DNA of 64,000 nt from Candidatus Purcelliella pentastirinorum (lineage in GTDB: Bacteria; Pseudomonadota; Gammaproteobacteria; Enterobacterales; Enterobacteriaceae). Every line of letters starts with the position of its first letter. The stretch's first letter is position 1. The translations under genes were made by a program, and so were the position numbers. The stretch covers positions 124,001 to 188,000 of the forward strand of contig NZ_CP028374.1 in assembly GCF_003391335.1 (NCBI RefSeq), written 5' to 3'. A model generated the notes under the pieces. That model was given only the letters and a program-made list of their open reading frames with translations. It searched no databases and was not told the origin of the DNA. This document shows positions 30,767 to 40,626 of the stretch, piece after piece.

Positions 30767-31642
30767 ATGCAAAAAAAAAATCTTTTTCTAATAGATGGAA
30801 CTTATTATTTATATAATTCATATTACATATTCCCATTACTTAAAAACAATACTGGAGAGCCAACAGGTGCTATATTTGGTATAATAAACATGATATATAA
30901 TTTAATAAATACGTTTAATCCTAAACATCTAGCTGTAATATTTGATCATAAAAATAAAAGTTTCAGAAATAAATTATTTAAAAAATACAAATCTAATCGT
31001 TTGCCAATGCCTAAAAATCTAATAAAACAAATAAAACCTGTAAAAAAAATAATAAAATATATGGGAATAAAAAGTATATGTATTTCAGGAGTAGAAGCAG
31101 ATGATGTAATTGGAACAATTGCAAAAAACTACACCAAAAAAAAAAATAATAAAGTTTTTATTAAAACAAATGATCAAGATATGATTCAATTAATAACAAA
31201 AAATATAAAAATATTAACTAAAAAAAATGAAATTTTAGATAAAAATATAATATTAAAAAAATATGGAATATCACCTAAATTTAAAAATGATCATATAGCC
31301 TTATCAGGAGATAAAACAGACAACATACCAGGCATTTCAGGTATAGGAAAAATAACAGCAAATAAATTAATTCAAATATTTGGAAATATAGAAAATATTT
31401 ATCAAAACATAAATAAAATAAATATTATATCCATAAGAAAAAAAAAAGAAATTATTGATAAATTAAAAAAAAATAAAAAAAAAATACTTTTTTATAAATC
31501 ACTAGCAACAATAAGAACCAATATTAAATTAAATATTAATGATAATGACTTATGCATTAAAAACAAAAAAATAAACAAGTTAAGAAAAATATTTAAATAT
31601 TATCAATTAAATAAATTTTTACCTTATTTAAAAAAATATTGA
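30767..31642 (+). CDS. polA: 5'-3' exonuclease domain of DNA polymerase I (stand-alone)
   Basis: This is only the 5' nuclease part of DNA polymerase I, which removes RNA primers and flaps from Okazaki fragments. The product has 291 residues against 928 for full E. coli PolA and ends where the nuclease domain ends. The acidic metal-binding residues are present: VIFDHKNKSFR, SGVEADDVIG, TNDQDMIQL and SGDKTDNIPG. The arginine of DGSSYLYRAY is asparagine here (DGTYYLYNSY). No polymerase fragment can follow, because tRNA-Gly on the other strand begins at the stop codon. Buchnera shows the same reduction. Confidence 0.93.
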   Translation: MQKKNLFLIDGTYYLYNSYYIFPLLKNNTGEPTGAIFGIINMIYNLINTFNPKHLAVIFDHKNKSFRNKLFKKYKSNRLPMPKNLIKQIKPVKKIIKYMGIKSICISGVEADDVIGTIAKNYTKKKNNKVFIKTNDQDMIQLITKNIKILTKKNEILDKNIILKKYGISPKFKNDHIALSGDKTDNIPGISGIGKITANKLIQIFGNIENIYQNINKINIISIRKKKEIIDKLKKNKKKILFYKSLATIRTNIKLNINDNDLCIKNKKINKLRKIFKYYQLNKFLPYLKKY

Positions 31643-31714
31643 GCGGGAAACGAGATTCGAACTCGCGACCCCAATCTTGGCAAGATTGTACTCTACCTAC
31701 TGAGCTATTCCCGC
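31642..31714 (-). tRNA. tRNA-Gly (GCC)
   Basis: Cloverleaf with acceptor GCGGGAA pairing TTCCCGC, anticodon loop TTGCCAA giving anticodon GCC, and T-arm GAGTTCGAATCTC. It matches E. coli glyW, which follows pgsA there as here. Its discriminator base coincides with the last base of the polA stop codon on the other strand. In E. coli cysT and leuZ follow directly; here they lie 3.3 kb away. Confidence 0.96.
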
Positions 31715-31757
31715 TAAAAGTATAATAATAATATTAATTATAACATAATTATATAAT

Positions 31758-32297
31758 CTAAAAATAATTTTTTACTAAATAAAAATATTTAATCATAGAC
31801 CATAAAGTCAATATCATGGATAAATACAATAAAATTGTACCAAAAAAAACAAAAAACTGATTAAAATGCCATAGTAATATTGATATTGTCAACATTTGAA
31901 AAATTGTTTTAATCTTCGCAAGTTTAGAAACTGATAAAATATCTTTTTTACCTGTTATAGACATCCATTCACGTAAAGCTGAAATAATAACTTCTCTTAT
32001 AATAATTATAGATATAGGTAAAGTAATAAAAATAACATGAAAACATTCTACTATTAACAACATGGCAAAAATAGTTAAAAACTTATCAGCTACAGGGTCA
32101 AAAAATTCACCAAAACGAGTAATTTTATTTAGTTGACGAGCCCAAAATCCATCTAATAAATCCGTAAAAGATGCTATTAAAAAAATTAAACTACTGAATA
32201 AAGATGAATATTTAAAAGGCAAATAAAAAATTATAATAAAAAAAGGAATCAAAATTAATCTTAATAGAGTAAAATACATAGGAATATTAAAAAACAT
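31758..32297 (-). CDS. pgsA: Phosphatidylglycerophosphate synthase PgsA
   Basis: PgsA is a membrane enzyme joining CDP-diacylglycerol and glycerol-3-phosphate in phosphatidylglycerol synthesis. I start it at the ATG at 32295-32297 (MFFNIPMYFTLLRLILIPF; E. coli MQFNIPTLLTLFRVILIPF); the open frame runs 15 codons upstream without similarity. That gives 179 residues (E. coli 182). The CDP-alcohol phosphotransferase motif is complete: DGFWARQLNKITRFGEFFD followed by PVAD. Several hydrophobic segments span the protein. Confidence 0.95.
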   Translation of the reverse strand: MFFNIPMYFTLLRLILIPFFIIIFYLPFKYSSLFSSLIFLIASFTDLLDGFWARQLNKITRFGEFFDPVADKFLTIFAMLLIVECFHVIFITLPISIIIIREVIISALREWMSITGKKDILSVSKLAKIKTIFQMLTISILLWHFNQFFVFFGTILLYLSMILTLWSMIKYFYLVKNYF

Positions 32298-32840
32298 AAA
32301 TAAAAAAAACCAAATAATAAAATAAAATATTAAAATAAACACAATTTAAATAAAAATAAAAATAATATAATTATAAATTTTATATAATAAAAAAATAACT
32401 AAAAAAATAAAAATAAATTATAAATATATCATAAATAAAAAATTTTTATTTCTAATATAAAAATTAAAATATTATTTTAAATAATTAATTTAAAAATATT
32501 ATTATTCCATCTATAAATAATAAATTAAATATAATAATACTTATTTATTTGTCAATAAATAGATTAGAATAAATAAAAAAACATTAAAAACGATTTTTAT
32601 TTTTTTTATATAAATACTATTATAAATTAAAATATATTGATAAAATAAATTATTACAAAATTATTTTAAATTAACCAAATATTATAATAAAATTAAAAAT
32701 ATAAAAAAAAAATAATTAATTTTTTAAAATTAAATAATTAAAAAAATAATAAATTATATAAAAATATCATATAAATAATAAAATATTTTATATTAAAAAA
32801 TCTTTAATTGAATTTAAGAATTTAATAGGATAAATAATAA
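32298..32840. other. Intergenic desert between pgsA and accB
   Basis: About 540 bases of A/T with no open frame worth naming, lying between the divergent pgsA and accB. It must contain the accBC promoter, but no -35/-10 pair stands out from the background. I recognise no gene remnant or RNA gene. Confidence 0.55.
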
Positions 32841-33293
32841 ATGGATATTAAAAAAATAAATAGATTAATTAAATTAGTAAAAAAATCAAAAATTACAGAA
32901 TTAGAAATTTCAAATAAAGATGAATCCATTCGTATTAATTATTTAAATAATAAATATCTAATAAATAATTCAGATTACAACCTATACAATAAAAAAAATA
33001 CAGAATATAAAAAAGAAAAAAAAAAAAAAGAATTAACTGGATATAAAATACGTTCCCCCATGGTTGGAACTTTTTATATAACTCCTAATCCAACATCTAA
33101 ACCATTTATAACAATAGGACAAAAAATTAATATAGGCGATACACTTTGTATAATAGAAGCAATGAAAATAATGAATCATATTGAATCAGATAAATCAGGA
33201 ATAATAAAATCAATATTAATAAAAAATGGTCAACCAGTTGAATTTAATGAACCACTAATAATTATAGAATTATTGGATAAAATAATATGCTAA
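32841..33293 (+). CDS. accB: Biotin carboxyl carrier protein of acetyl-CoA carboxylase
   Basis: AccB carries carboxybiotin between the two half-reactions that make malonyl-CoA. The product has 150 residues (E. coli 156). The biotinylated lysine is K109 in [11 protein letters not shown], and the protruding thumb [16 protein letters not shown] is present. The N-terminal half is lysine/asparagine rich linker. It overlaps accC by 7 bases. Biotin supply and the BirA ligase must come from elsewhere. Confidence 0.96.
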   Translation: MDIKKINRLIKLVKKSKITELEISNKDESIRINYLNNKYLINNSDYNLYNKKNTEYKKEKKKKELTGYKIRSPMVGTFYITPNPTSKPFITIGQKINIGDTLCIIEAMKIMNHIESDKSGIIKSILIKNGQPVEFNEPLIIIELLDKIIC

Positions 33294-34633
33294 ATAAAAT
33301 TATAATAGCTAACAGAGGAGAAATTGCATTAAGAATTTTAAGAACATGTAAAGAATTAGGAATCAAAACAGTAGCTGTATACTCAACTGTAGATAGATAT
33401 CAAAAACATGTACTTTTAGCAGATGAATCAATTTGTATAGGATTACCTCAACCAAAAAATAGTTATTTAAATATACCAGCAATTATATCAGCTGCTGAAA
33501 TTACAGGATCAGATGCTATTCATCCTGGATATGGATTTTTATCAGAAAATGCTAATTTTGCAGAACAAGTTGAAAATTCCGGGTTTGTCTTTATAGGACC
33601 TAAACCAGAAACAATCCACCTTATGGGTAATAAAATTTCAGCAATCAATACAATGAAAAAAATAGGTATGCCATGTGTACCTGGGCCAAAAGAACCAATA
33701 AAAAATACTATTAAAAAAAATATTAAGATCGCAGAATCAATAGGATATCCAATAATAATAAAATCAGCAAATGGAGGAGGAGGTATTGGTATTAAAATAG
33801 CTTATAATAACAAACATCTTGAACAATATATAAACATCATACAAAATCAATTTCAAATATCATGTAAAAATAATGAAATATACATAGAAAAATATATAGA
33901 TAAGCCAAGACATATTGAAATACAGATTATCTCAGATGGGAAAGGAAATGTAATTTATTTAGCTGAAAGAGATTGTTCAATACAATATAAACATAAAAAA
34001 TTAATAGAAGAAGCTCCTATATTAAACATAAATAAAAATATCAAAAAAAAAATAATAAAATATTGTATTAAAGCCTGTATAAAAATTAAATACAGAGGAG
34101 TAGGAACCTTTGAATTTTTATATAAAAATGATAAATTCTATTTTATAGAAATGAATACCAGAATACAGGTTGAACATACAATTACCGAAATGATAACAAA
34201 TATAGATATAGTAAAAGAACAAATAAAAATATCATCAGGATACCCATTGTTAATAAAACAAGAAAATTTAAAAATAAATGGATATGCTATAGAATGTCGT
34301 ATCAATGCTGAAGATCCAAATAAATTTATACCTAATTCAGGTAAAATAACACACTTTCATGCTCCTGGAGGATTAGGAGTAAGATGGGAATCACATATAT
34401 ATACAGGATACACAATAACTAATTATTATGATTCTATGATAGGAAAATTAATTACATATGGTAAAAATAGAGAAACAGCAATAGCAAAAATGAAAAATGC
34501 ATTAGAAGAATTAATAATAGAAGGTATAAAAAACAATATAGAATTACATAAAAAAATAATAAAAAATAAAAAATTTAAAAAAGGAAAAATAAATATAAAT
34601 TTTTTAAAAAAAATAATAAAAAATAAAAAATAA
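33287..34633 (+). CDS. accC: Biotin carboxylase AccC
   Basis: AccC carboxylates the biotin on AccB using ATP and bicarbonate. The product has 448 residues (E. coli 449). It shows [16 protein letters not shown] at the start, [15 protein letters not shown], the ATP-grasp glycine loop [13 protein letters not shown], and [17 protein letters not shown] with catalytic glutamate and arginine. It pairs with accB; the carboxyltransferase genes accA and accD are not in the window. Confidence 0.97.
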   Translation: MLNKIIIANRGEIALRILRTCKELGIKTVAVYSTVDRYQKHVLLADESICIGLPQPKNSYLNIPAIISAAEITGSDAIHPGYGFLSENANFAEQVENSGFVFIGPKPETIHLMGNKISAINTMKKIGMPCVPGPKEPIKNTIKKNIKIAESIGYPIIIKSANGGGGIGIKIAYNNKHLEQYINIIQNQFQISCKNNEIYIEKYIDKPRHIEIQIISDGKGNVIYLAERDCSIQYKHKKLIEEAPILNINKNIKKKIIKYCIKACIKIKYRGVGTFEFLYKNDKFYFIEMNTRIQVEHTITEMITNIDIVKEQIKISSGYPLLIKQENLKINGYAIECRINAEDPNKFIPNSGKITHFHAPGGLGVRWESHIYTGYTITNYYDSMIGKLITYGKNRETAIAKMKNALEELIIEGIKNNIELHKKIIKNKKFKKGKININFLKKIIKNKK

Positions 34634-35014
34634 AAAAATAAAATAATATTAAATTAAAATAAAAAACAACCTAATATAAAATATTTTATATAAATAAACC
34701 AAACTTTTTAATCCTAACAATAATTAAATTAAAACATAAAAAAACAAAAAAATATTTAAATGTTAATATCTAAATTAAATAATCTTTTCTATCAATAAAT
34801 AAATAAAATATAAAAATATTTTAATAAATACAATTAATTAAAATACATAAATATACTGTAAATATAAAAAATACTGCATACAAATATAAAAATTAATTAA
34901 AATTTAAATACTAATATTTTAATATTTAATATAAAATATAAAACATTTAAAAAAAAAATTATAAAATATAATATTAATTTTAAATAAAATAAATATTCTA
35001 AAATAAATATATAT
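34634..35014. other. Intergenic desert between accC and tRNA-Cys
   Basis: These 381 bases hold no recognisable gene. The + strand is A-rich with more C than G. A 74-codon frame on the other strand (34897-35121) is only a shadow that runs through tRNA-Cys and part of tRNA-Leu. No remnant is recognised. Confidence 0.55.
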
Positions 35015-35085
35015 GGTACGTTGACAGAGTGGTTATGTAACGGACTGCAAATCCGTATACCTCGGTTCAATTCCGGGACGTACCT
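35015..35085 (+). tRNA. tRNA-Cys (GCA)
   Basis: Acceptor GGTACGT pairs ACGTACC, anticodon loop CTGCAAA gives anticodon GCA, and the discriminator is T, as in E. coli cysT. It is followed after 10 bases by tRNA-Leu, keeping the ancestral cysT-leuZ pair. CCA is not encoded. Confidence 0.96.
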
Positions 35086-35095
35086 TTTATATACC

Positions 35096-35181
35096 GCCCA
35101 GATGGTGAAATCGGTAAACACAAGGGACTTAAAATCCCTCGATCATTTACGATCATGCGGGTTCAAGTCCCGCTCTGGGTA
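35096..35181 (+). tRNA. tRNA-Leu (TAA)
   Basis: A class II tRNA with a long variable arm. Acceptor GCCCAGA pairs TCTGGGT, the anticodon loop CTTAAAA gives anticodon TAA, and the T arm reads CGGGTTCAAGTCCCG. It matches E. coli leuZ. It decodes TTA, by far the most used leucine codon in this genome. Confidence 0.96.
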
Positions 35182-35250
35182 ATTAAAAAAACTAATATTA
35201 CTAAAAAAAATTTCAAAAAATATTATAATTAAAAATAAAAAAGGAAAAAA

Positions 35251-35439
35251 ATGGCCGTACAAAAAAGAAAATCAACGAGATCTAGAAGAGGAATGAGAAG
35301 ATCCCATGACTCACTAAATGAACCTAATATATCAATAGATAAAATATCAAAAGAAAAACATCTTAGATATAATCTAACATATAAAGGATATTACAAAGGA
35401 ATAAGAATACTTAAAAAAACAAAATATCGAAAAAAATAA
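35251..35439 (+). CDS. rpmF: 50S ribosomal protein L32
   Basis: L32 is a small protein of the large ribosomal subunit. The product has 62 residues (E. coli 57), with MAVQKRKSTRSRRGMRRSHD and EKHLRYNLTYKGYYKG as clear matches and a five-residue lysine/arginine extension at the end. AAGGA-type ribosome-binding site precedes the ATG. It opens the fatty-acid operon; plsX, normally next, is missing. Confidence 0.96.
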   Translation: MAVQKRKSTRSRRGMRRSHDSLNEPNISIDKISKEKHLRYNLTYKGYYKGIRILKKTKYRKK

Positions 35440-35589
35440 AAAAAAAAAATAAAAAAACTAAAATATTAAAATAATATAAAATATTCATTTAAAAAAAATA
35501 AAAATTTAATAAAAAATAATAAATATATAAAAAATAATATTATAGTTAAAACAAAATTAAATAAAACATATAGGAAATTTAAAATCAAT

Positions 35590-36543
35590 ATGTATACAAA
35601 AATTATTAGTACAGGTAAATATTTACCTGATAAAATTAGAAATAATAATAATCTAAAAAATATAATAAATAAATCTAATGAATGGATAATAAATAGAACA
35701 GGAATATACGAAAGAAGAATTGCAAGAACGAATGAAACAGTTTCAACCATGGGAAGTATAGCAGCAAAAAATGCTATAAAATCAGCAGGTTTAAAAAATA
35801 ATGATATTCAACTTATAATAGTAGCAACAATTTCTTCTAGCCATGCTTTTCCAAGTTCAGCATGTATAATCCAAAACGAATTAAATATAAAAGATTGTAT
35901 TTCTTTTGATATAGCAGCCGCATGTACAGGATTTATATATGCATTGAGCATAGCTGATCAATATATAAAAAATAAATTTATAAAATTTGCATTAATAATT
36001 GGATCCGATATTCTTACAAGAACATTAAAACCAAAAGATAAAAGGACATTAATTTTATTTGGAGATGGAGCAGGTGCAGTTATATTAAGTAGTAGTAAAA
36101 AACCAGGAATAATATCAACACATTTACATGCATCAGGTAAAGATAGTAAGTTATTAACATTACCTTATCAGAAAAGGAACAAAAGAAAAAAAATATCATG
36201 GTTAAAAATGTCAGGTAATGAAATTTTCAAAATAGCAATAAATAAATCAATAAAAATAATTAATGAAACATTAAATAAAAATAATATTAAACATGAAAAT
36301 ATTGATTGGTTAATACCACATCAATCTAATCTAAGAATAATAAATGCAATTATAAAAAAAATAGGAATAGATATAAATAAAGTAATAATCACATTAGACA
36401 AACATGGTAACACATCATCTGCATCAATACCATTAGCATTAAATCAGGCTATAAATAATGGTAAAATAAAACCAAACAACCTAGTTATATTTGAAGCATT
36501 TGGTGCAGGTATAACGTGGGGTTCAGCTTTAATACGACTTTAA
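35590..36543 (+). CDS. fabH: 3-oxoacyl-ACP synthase III FabH
   Basis: FabH starts fatty-acid synthesis by condensing acetyl-CoA with malonyl-ACP. The product has 317 residues, the E. coli length. The catalytic cysteine is C112 in AAACTGF; the histidine and asparagine are in IPHQSNLRI and HGNTSSASIPLAL. plsX is missing between rpmF and fabH, leaving 150 bases. fabD follows after 14 bases. Confidence 0.97.
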   Translation: MYTKIISTGKYLPDKIRNNNNLKNIINKSNEWIINRTGIYERRIARTNETVSTMGSIAAKNAIKSAGLKNNDIQLIIVATISSSHAFPSSACIIQNELNIKDCISFDIAAACTGFIYALSIADQYIKNKFIKFALIIGSDILTRTLKPKDKRTLILFGDGAGAVILSSSKKPGIISTHLHASGKDSKLLTLPYQKRNKRKKISWLKMSGNEIFKIAINKSIKIINETLNKNNIKHENIDWLIPHQSNLRIINAIIKKIGIDINKVIITLDKHGNTSSASIPLALNQAINNGKIKPNNLVIFEAFGAGITWGSALIRL

Positions 36544-36557
36544 TTTCAAAAAATAAT

Positions 36558-37499
36558 ATGAAAAAATATGGTATGATTTTCCCCGGACAAGGTGGACAAC
36601 ACATTGGTATGTTATATGAATTAAGTAAAAAATATTCTATTGTAAAAAAAACATTCAATATAGCATCTGAAATACTAAATTATGACTTATGGAAATTAGC
36701 ACAAAATGGCCCAAAAAAAGATATGGATAAAACATATAAAACACAACCACTGATATTAACATCATCAATATCAATTTGTAAAATATGGAAAAATAAAAAT
36801 GGGATAAAACCAAATATAATTGTTGGGCATAGCTTAGGAGAATATTCATGTTTAGTATATGCAAAAGTAATAAAATTTGAATGTGCAATAAAATTAGTTG
36901 AACAAAGAGGAAAATTTATGCAACAAGTATTACAAAAAAATAATGGACTAATGAAAGTAATATTAGGTCTAAATATAAAAACTATTAAAAAAATTTGCAA
37001 AAGAAATAAAAAATATGGATTCGTAACAACTACAAATTATAATACACCATATCAAACAGTAATAGCAGGAAATAAAAATTCAGTAGAGAAAACAGCTGAA
37101 GAATGTAAAATAGCAGGAGCTAAAATAATATCATTATCTATAAGTGTACCAGCGCATTGTATTTTAATGAAACCTGCTGCAAATAAACTAGCTAAAAAAA
37201 TAAATAAAATAAAATTTAAAAAACCAATATATCCAATAATAAGTAACTCAACAATATTATGTGAAACTAATCCTAATATTATTAAAAAAAAATTAATAAA
37301 ACAATTATACAAATCAGTAAATTGGATAAAAATAATAAAATATATAGAATCAAAAAAAATTACAAATTTAATTGAAATGGGTCCGGGAAATATTTTAAGC
37401 AACTTAACTCAAGCAATTACTAAAAACATAAAAATAACACAAACAAATAATCCTAAAAATATATCTAAATCACTAAAAATAAATAAGGAAAATAAATGA
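36558..37499 (+). CDS. fabD: Malonyl-CoA-ACP transacylase FabD
   Basis: FabD moves the malonyl group from CoA to acyl carrier protein. I start it at the ATG at 36558 (MKKYGMIFPGQGGQHIGML; E. coli MTQFAFVFPGQGSQTVGML); the frame extends 14 codons into fabH without similarity. That gives 313 residues (E. coli 309). The active-site serine is in GHSLGEY and the histidine in SVPAHC. It overlaps fabG by 4 bases (ATGA). Confidence 0.96.
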   Translation: MKKYGMIFPGQGGQHIGMLYELSKKYSIVKKTFNIASEILNYDLWKLAQNGPKKDMDKTYKTQPLILTSSISICKIWKNKNGIKPNIIVGHSLGEYSCLVYAKVIKFECAIKLVEQRGKFMQQVLQKNNGLMKVILGLNIKTIKKICKRNKKYGFVTTTNYNTPYQTVIAGNKNSVEKTAEECKIAGAKIISLSISVPAHCILMKPAANKLAKKINKIKFKKPIYPIISNSTILCETNPNIIKKKLIKQLYKSVNWIKIIKYIESKKITNLIEMGPGNILSNLTQAITKNIKITQTNNPKNISKSLKINKENK

Positions 37500-38230
37500 A
37501 CTTAAAAAACAAAATAGCACTTATTACAGGAGCAACAAACGGCATAGGTCATGCAATAGCTTATGTATTAAAAAAATATGGAGCATTTATAATTGGGACT
37601 GCAACTAACAATAAAAATGTAAATAAAATAGAAGATTTTTTAAAAAATAAAGGAAAAGGATATTTATTAGATGTAAATGATAAAAAATCAATAATAAATC
37701 TATTAAATGATATAAAAAAAAACTTTGGTAAAATAGATATTTTAATAAATAATGCTGCTATAACTATAGATAAACTATTTATAAAAATGAACGAACAAGA
37801 TTGGCAAAATGTTATAAACACTAACTTAAATTCAATATTTTACATATCTAAAGCAGTCATATTTTCTATGTTAAAAAAAAAACAAGGAAGAATAATATCA
37901 ATAGGTTCAATGATTGCCAATACTGGTAATATAGGACAAGCAAATTATTCTGCATCAAAAGCTGGTTTAATAGCAATGAGTAAATCTATAGCTAAAGAAG
38001 TTGCTTCAAGAGGAATAACAGTGAATGTAGTATCTCCCGGGTTCATAAAAACTAATATGACAAAAAAAATAAAAGAAAAAATATCAAATGAAATTTTAAA
38101 AAATATCCCAATGAAACGTTTTGGTTCAGCAAAAGATGTTGCTTACGCAGTAGCATTTTTAGCATCCGATAAAGCATCATATATAACCGGAGAGACAATA
38201 CATATAAATGGAGGCCTATACATGTCTTAA
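37496..38230 (+). CDS. fabG: 3-oxoacyl-ACP reductase FabG
   Basis: FabG is the NADPH-dependent ketoreductase of fatty-acid elongation. The product has 244 residues, the E. coli length. The short-chain dehydrogenase signature is complete: TGATNGIGHA for cofactor binding, NNAA, and the catalytic S138, Y151 and K155 (YSASKAG). The C terminus GETIHINGGLYMS is standard. It is translationally coupled to fabD. Confidence 0.97.
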   Translation: MNLKNKIALITGATNGIGHAIAYVLKKYGAFIIGTATNNKNVNKIEDFLKNKGKGYLLDVNDKKSIINLLNDIKKNFGKIDILINNAAITIDKLFIKMNEQDWQNVINTNLNSIFYISKAVIFSMLKKKQGRIISIGSMIANTGNIGQANYSASKAGLIAMSKSIAKEVASRGITVNVVSPGFIKTNMTKKIKEKISNEILKNIPMKRFGSAKDVAYAVAFLASDKASYITGETIHINGGLYMS

Positions 38231-38233
38231 TAT

Positions 38234-38300
38234 ATAAGAAATATTATCTTTAAAAATATCTATCAATCAAAATTGAATTGTAATTTTTAAGATATCTTAT
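38234..38300 (+). repeat. Long imperfect inverted repeat between fabG and acpP
   Basis: A nested dyad fills the start of the fabG-acpP gap. ATAAGA (38234-38239) pairs with TCTTAT (38295-38300), and ATCTTTAAAAAT (38246-38257) pairs with ATTTTTAAGAT (38283-38293) with one bulged T. A smaller CAAT/ATTG stem sits in the loop. It begins 4 bases after the fabG stop and could attenuate fabG transcription or control acpP mRNA. Confidence 0.55.
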
Positions 38301-38351
38301 AAACTAAAAAAAAATAATATTAAAACCAATTCTGATAGGAAATTTAACAAT

Positions 38352-38597
38352 ATGGATGATATTAAAGAACGTGTTAAAAAAATTATTAGTGAACAATTAG
38401 GTGTAAAAAAAGAAGAAGTAATCAATACCGCATCTTTTGTAGAAGATTTAGGTGCTGACTCACTCGATACAGTTGAACTAGTAATGGCATTAGAAGAAGA
38501 ATTTGATACAGAAATTCCAGATAAAGAAGCTGAAAAAATTACAACAGTACAAGCAGCTATAAATTATATTAGTAACAATAAAAATTTAAAAAAATAA
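38352..38597 (+). CDS. acpP: Acyl carrier protein
   Basis: AcpP carries growing acyl chains on a phosphopantetheine arm. The product has 81 residues (E. coli 78). The modified serine is S37 in [18 protein letters not shown]. The protein keeps its acidic character while most + strand genes have drifted toward lysine, showing strong selection. AGGA lies about 10 bases before the ATG. Confidence 0.98.
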   Translation: MDDIKERVKKIISEQLGVKKEEVINTASFVEDLGADSLDTVELVMALEEEFDTEIPDKEAEKITTVQAAINYISNNKNLKK

Positions 38598-38695
38598 TAT
38601 AATGAATAATTTATTTAAATAATTAAATATCACATAAATTATTAAAAATATTATATAAATTCCTTTTTAAAAAAAAAAAATTAAAGAGGGTAAAT

Positions 38696-39934
38696 ATGTC
38701 AAAACGTAGAGTAGTAATTACAGGAATGGGGATATTAACACCTGTCGGTAACAATGTTAAAACAAATTGGAAATCTATAATATCAGGTAAAAGTGGAATA
38801 GATTATATAAATCATTTTAACATAACCAAACATAAAACACATTTTGCAGGTTTAATAAAAAATTTTATTTTTGACAAAACCATAAATATAAAAAACATCA
38901 AAAAAATAGATAAATTTATACAATATGGAATAATGGCAGGCCATCAAGCAATAAAAGATTCTGGAATACAAATTAACAATCATAATGTTAACCGTATAGG
39001 AGTAGCTGTTGGTTCTGGAATAGGTGGTTTAGGATCAATTGAATATAATCATAAAATATTAATAGAAAAAGGTCCAAAAAAAATAAGTCCATTTTTTGTA
39101 CCATCTACTATAGTAAATATGATATCAGGATATTTAACAATTATATATGGAATTAAAGGCCCAACAATTGCTATTACAACAGCATGTACATCTGGAATAC
39201 ACAATATTGGTCAATCCTTTAGAATAATAACTCACAATGATGCTGATATAATGTTAGCAGGAGCTTCTGAAAAAGCAAGTACTCCATTAGGAATTGGAGG
39301 CTTCAATGCAGCTAGAGCATTATCAACAAGAAATCATGATCCAAAAGGTGCTAGCAGGCCATGGGATGAAGAAAGAGATGGTTTCGTATTAGGTGATGGT
39401 GCTGGTATTCTAATGCTAGAAGAATTACAACATGCAAAAAAAAGAAATGCCAAAATATATGCAGAAATAGTTGGATTTGGTATGAGTAGTGATGCATATC
39501 ATATTACATCTCCTCCAAAATATGGAGATGGTGCAGCACAATCTATGATAAATGCTCTTAAAGATGCTAAAATAAATACTGATAAAATAGGATATATAAA
39601 TGCACATGCAACATCAACAATAAATGGAGATAGAGCGGAAGCTATAGCAATAAAAAATATTTTTAAAAAAAATAAAATATATATAAGCTCCACTAAATCA
39701 ATGACTGGGCACCTATTAGGAGCATCAGGTGCAATAGAATCAATATATTCAATATTAGCATTAAAAAAACAAATAATACCACCAACAATAAATCTAAACA
39801 AAACTGATGAAAATTATGGATTAGATTTTGTACCAAATTATGCTCGTCAAATAAAAAATTTAAAATATAGTTTATGTAATTCATTCGGCTTCGGAGGAAC
39901 AAATGCATCTATTATATTTAAAAAATATGATTAA
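38696..39934 (+). CDS. fabF: 3-oxoacyl-ACP synthase II FabF
   Basis: FabF elongates acyl-ACP with malonyl-ACP. The product has 412 residues (E. coli 413). The catalytic triad is Cys164 in TTACTSG, a histidine in NAHATST, and a histidine in [13 protein letters not shown] gives a strong ribosome-binding site. pabC and mltG, which follow in E. coli, are missing, so tmk comes next after 56 bases. Confidence 0.97.
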   Translation: MSKRRVVITGMGILTPVGNNVKTNWKSIISGKSGIDYINHFNITKHKTHFAGLIKNFIFDKTINIKNIKKIDKFIQYGIMAGHQAIKDSGIQINNHNVNRIGVAVGSGIGGLGSIEYNHKILIEKGPKKISPFFVPSTIVNMISGYLTIIYGIKGPTIAITTACTSGIHNIGQSFRIITHNDADIMLAGASEKASTPLGIGGFNAARALSTRNHDPKGASRPWDEERDGFVLGDGAGILMLEELQHAKKRNAKIYAEIVGFGMSSDAYHITSPPKYGDGAAQSMINALKDAKINTDKIGYINAHATSTINGDRAEAIAIKNIFKKNKIYISSTKSMTGHLLGASGAIESIYSILALKKQIIPPTINLNKTDENYGLDFVPNYARQIKNLKYSLCNSFGFGGTNASIIFKKYD

Positions 39935-39990
39935 ACCTAAAAATAAATTTATAAACTTTATAATTAATAACAAATAATTTAAAAAAATAA

Positions 39991-40626
39991 ATGAAAGGAA
40001 AATTTATAGTTATTGAAGGATTAGAAGGCTCAGGTAAAACAACTGCAATTAAATATATAATAAACATATTAAAAAAAAATGGAATTTTAAAATTAAAAAA
40101 AACAAGAGAACCTGGTAGTACATTACTAAATGAAAATTTGAGAAAATTAATTAAACACAGTATAAAAAATGAAATAATTAATAAAAACACTGAATTGTTA
40201 ATATTATATGCTGCTAGAATACAATTAGTAGAAACAATAATAAAACCAAATTTAAATAAGGGTACATGGATTATAGGTGATAGACATAATATGTCATCAA
40301 TTGCATATCAAACAGGTGGAAGAAAAATTGATAAAAAAATAACAAAAACATTAACAAACCTATTCTTAAAAGATTTTAAACCAGATTTAACAATTTACTT
40401 AGATGTTATACCAGAAATCGGATTAAATAGAATTAAAAATAGAAAAAAAAAAGATAGAATAGAAAAAGAATCCTTAAATTTTTTTTATAGAACTAGAAAA
40501 TGTTATTTAAAAATAATAAAAAAACAGAAAAACTTAATATTTATAAATGCAAACAATAAAATAAAACATGTACAAAAAAAAATAAAATTAATTATAAAAA
40601 ATTGGATTAAAAAAAATAATTCATGA
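39991..40626 (+). CDS. tmk: Thymidylate kinase
   Basis: Tmk phosphorylates dTMP to dTDP for DNA synthesis. The product has 211 residues (E. coli 213). The P-loop is IEGLEGSGKTTA, followed by KTREPGST and GDRHNMSSIAYQ (E. coli DRHDLSTQAYQ). It overlaps holB by 4 bases. Confidence 0.96.
   Translation: MKGKFIVIEGLEGSGKTTAIKYIINILKKNGILKLKKTREPGSTLLNENLRKLIKHSIKNEIINKNTELLILYAARIQLVETIIKPNLNKGTWIIGDRHNMSSIAYQTGGRKIDKKITKTLTNLFLKDFKPDLTIYLDVIPEIGLNRIKNRKKKDRIEKESLNFFYRTRKCYLKIIKKQKNLIFINANNKIKHVQKKIKLIIKNWIKKNNS

Noticed and set aside
34897-35121. 74-codon frame on the - strand
   Set aside because: It runs antisense through tRNA-Cys and part of tRNA-Leu and has no family resemblance.
36516-36557. 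Longer start for fabD
   Set aside because: The upstream codons lie inside fabH and have no similarity to FabD; homology begins at the ATG at 36558.
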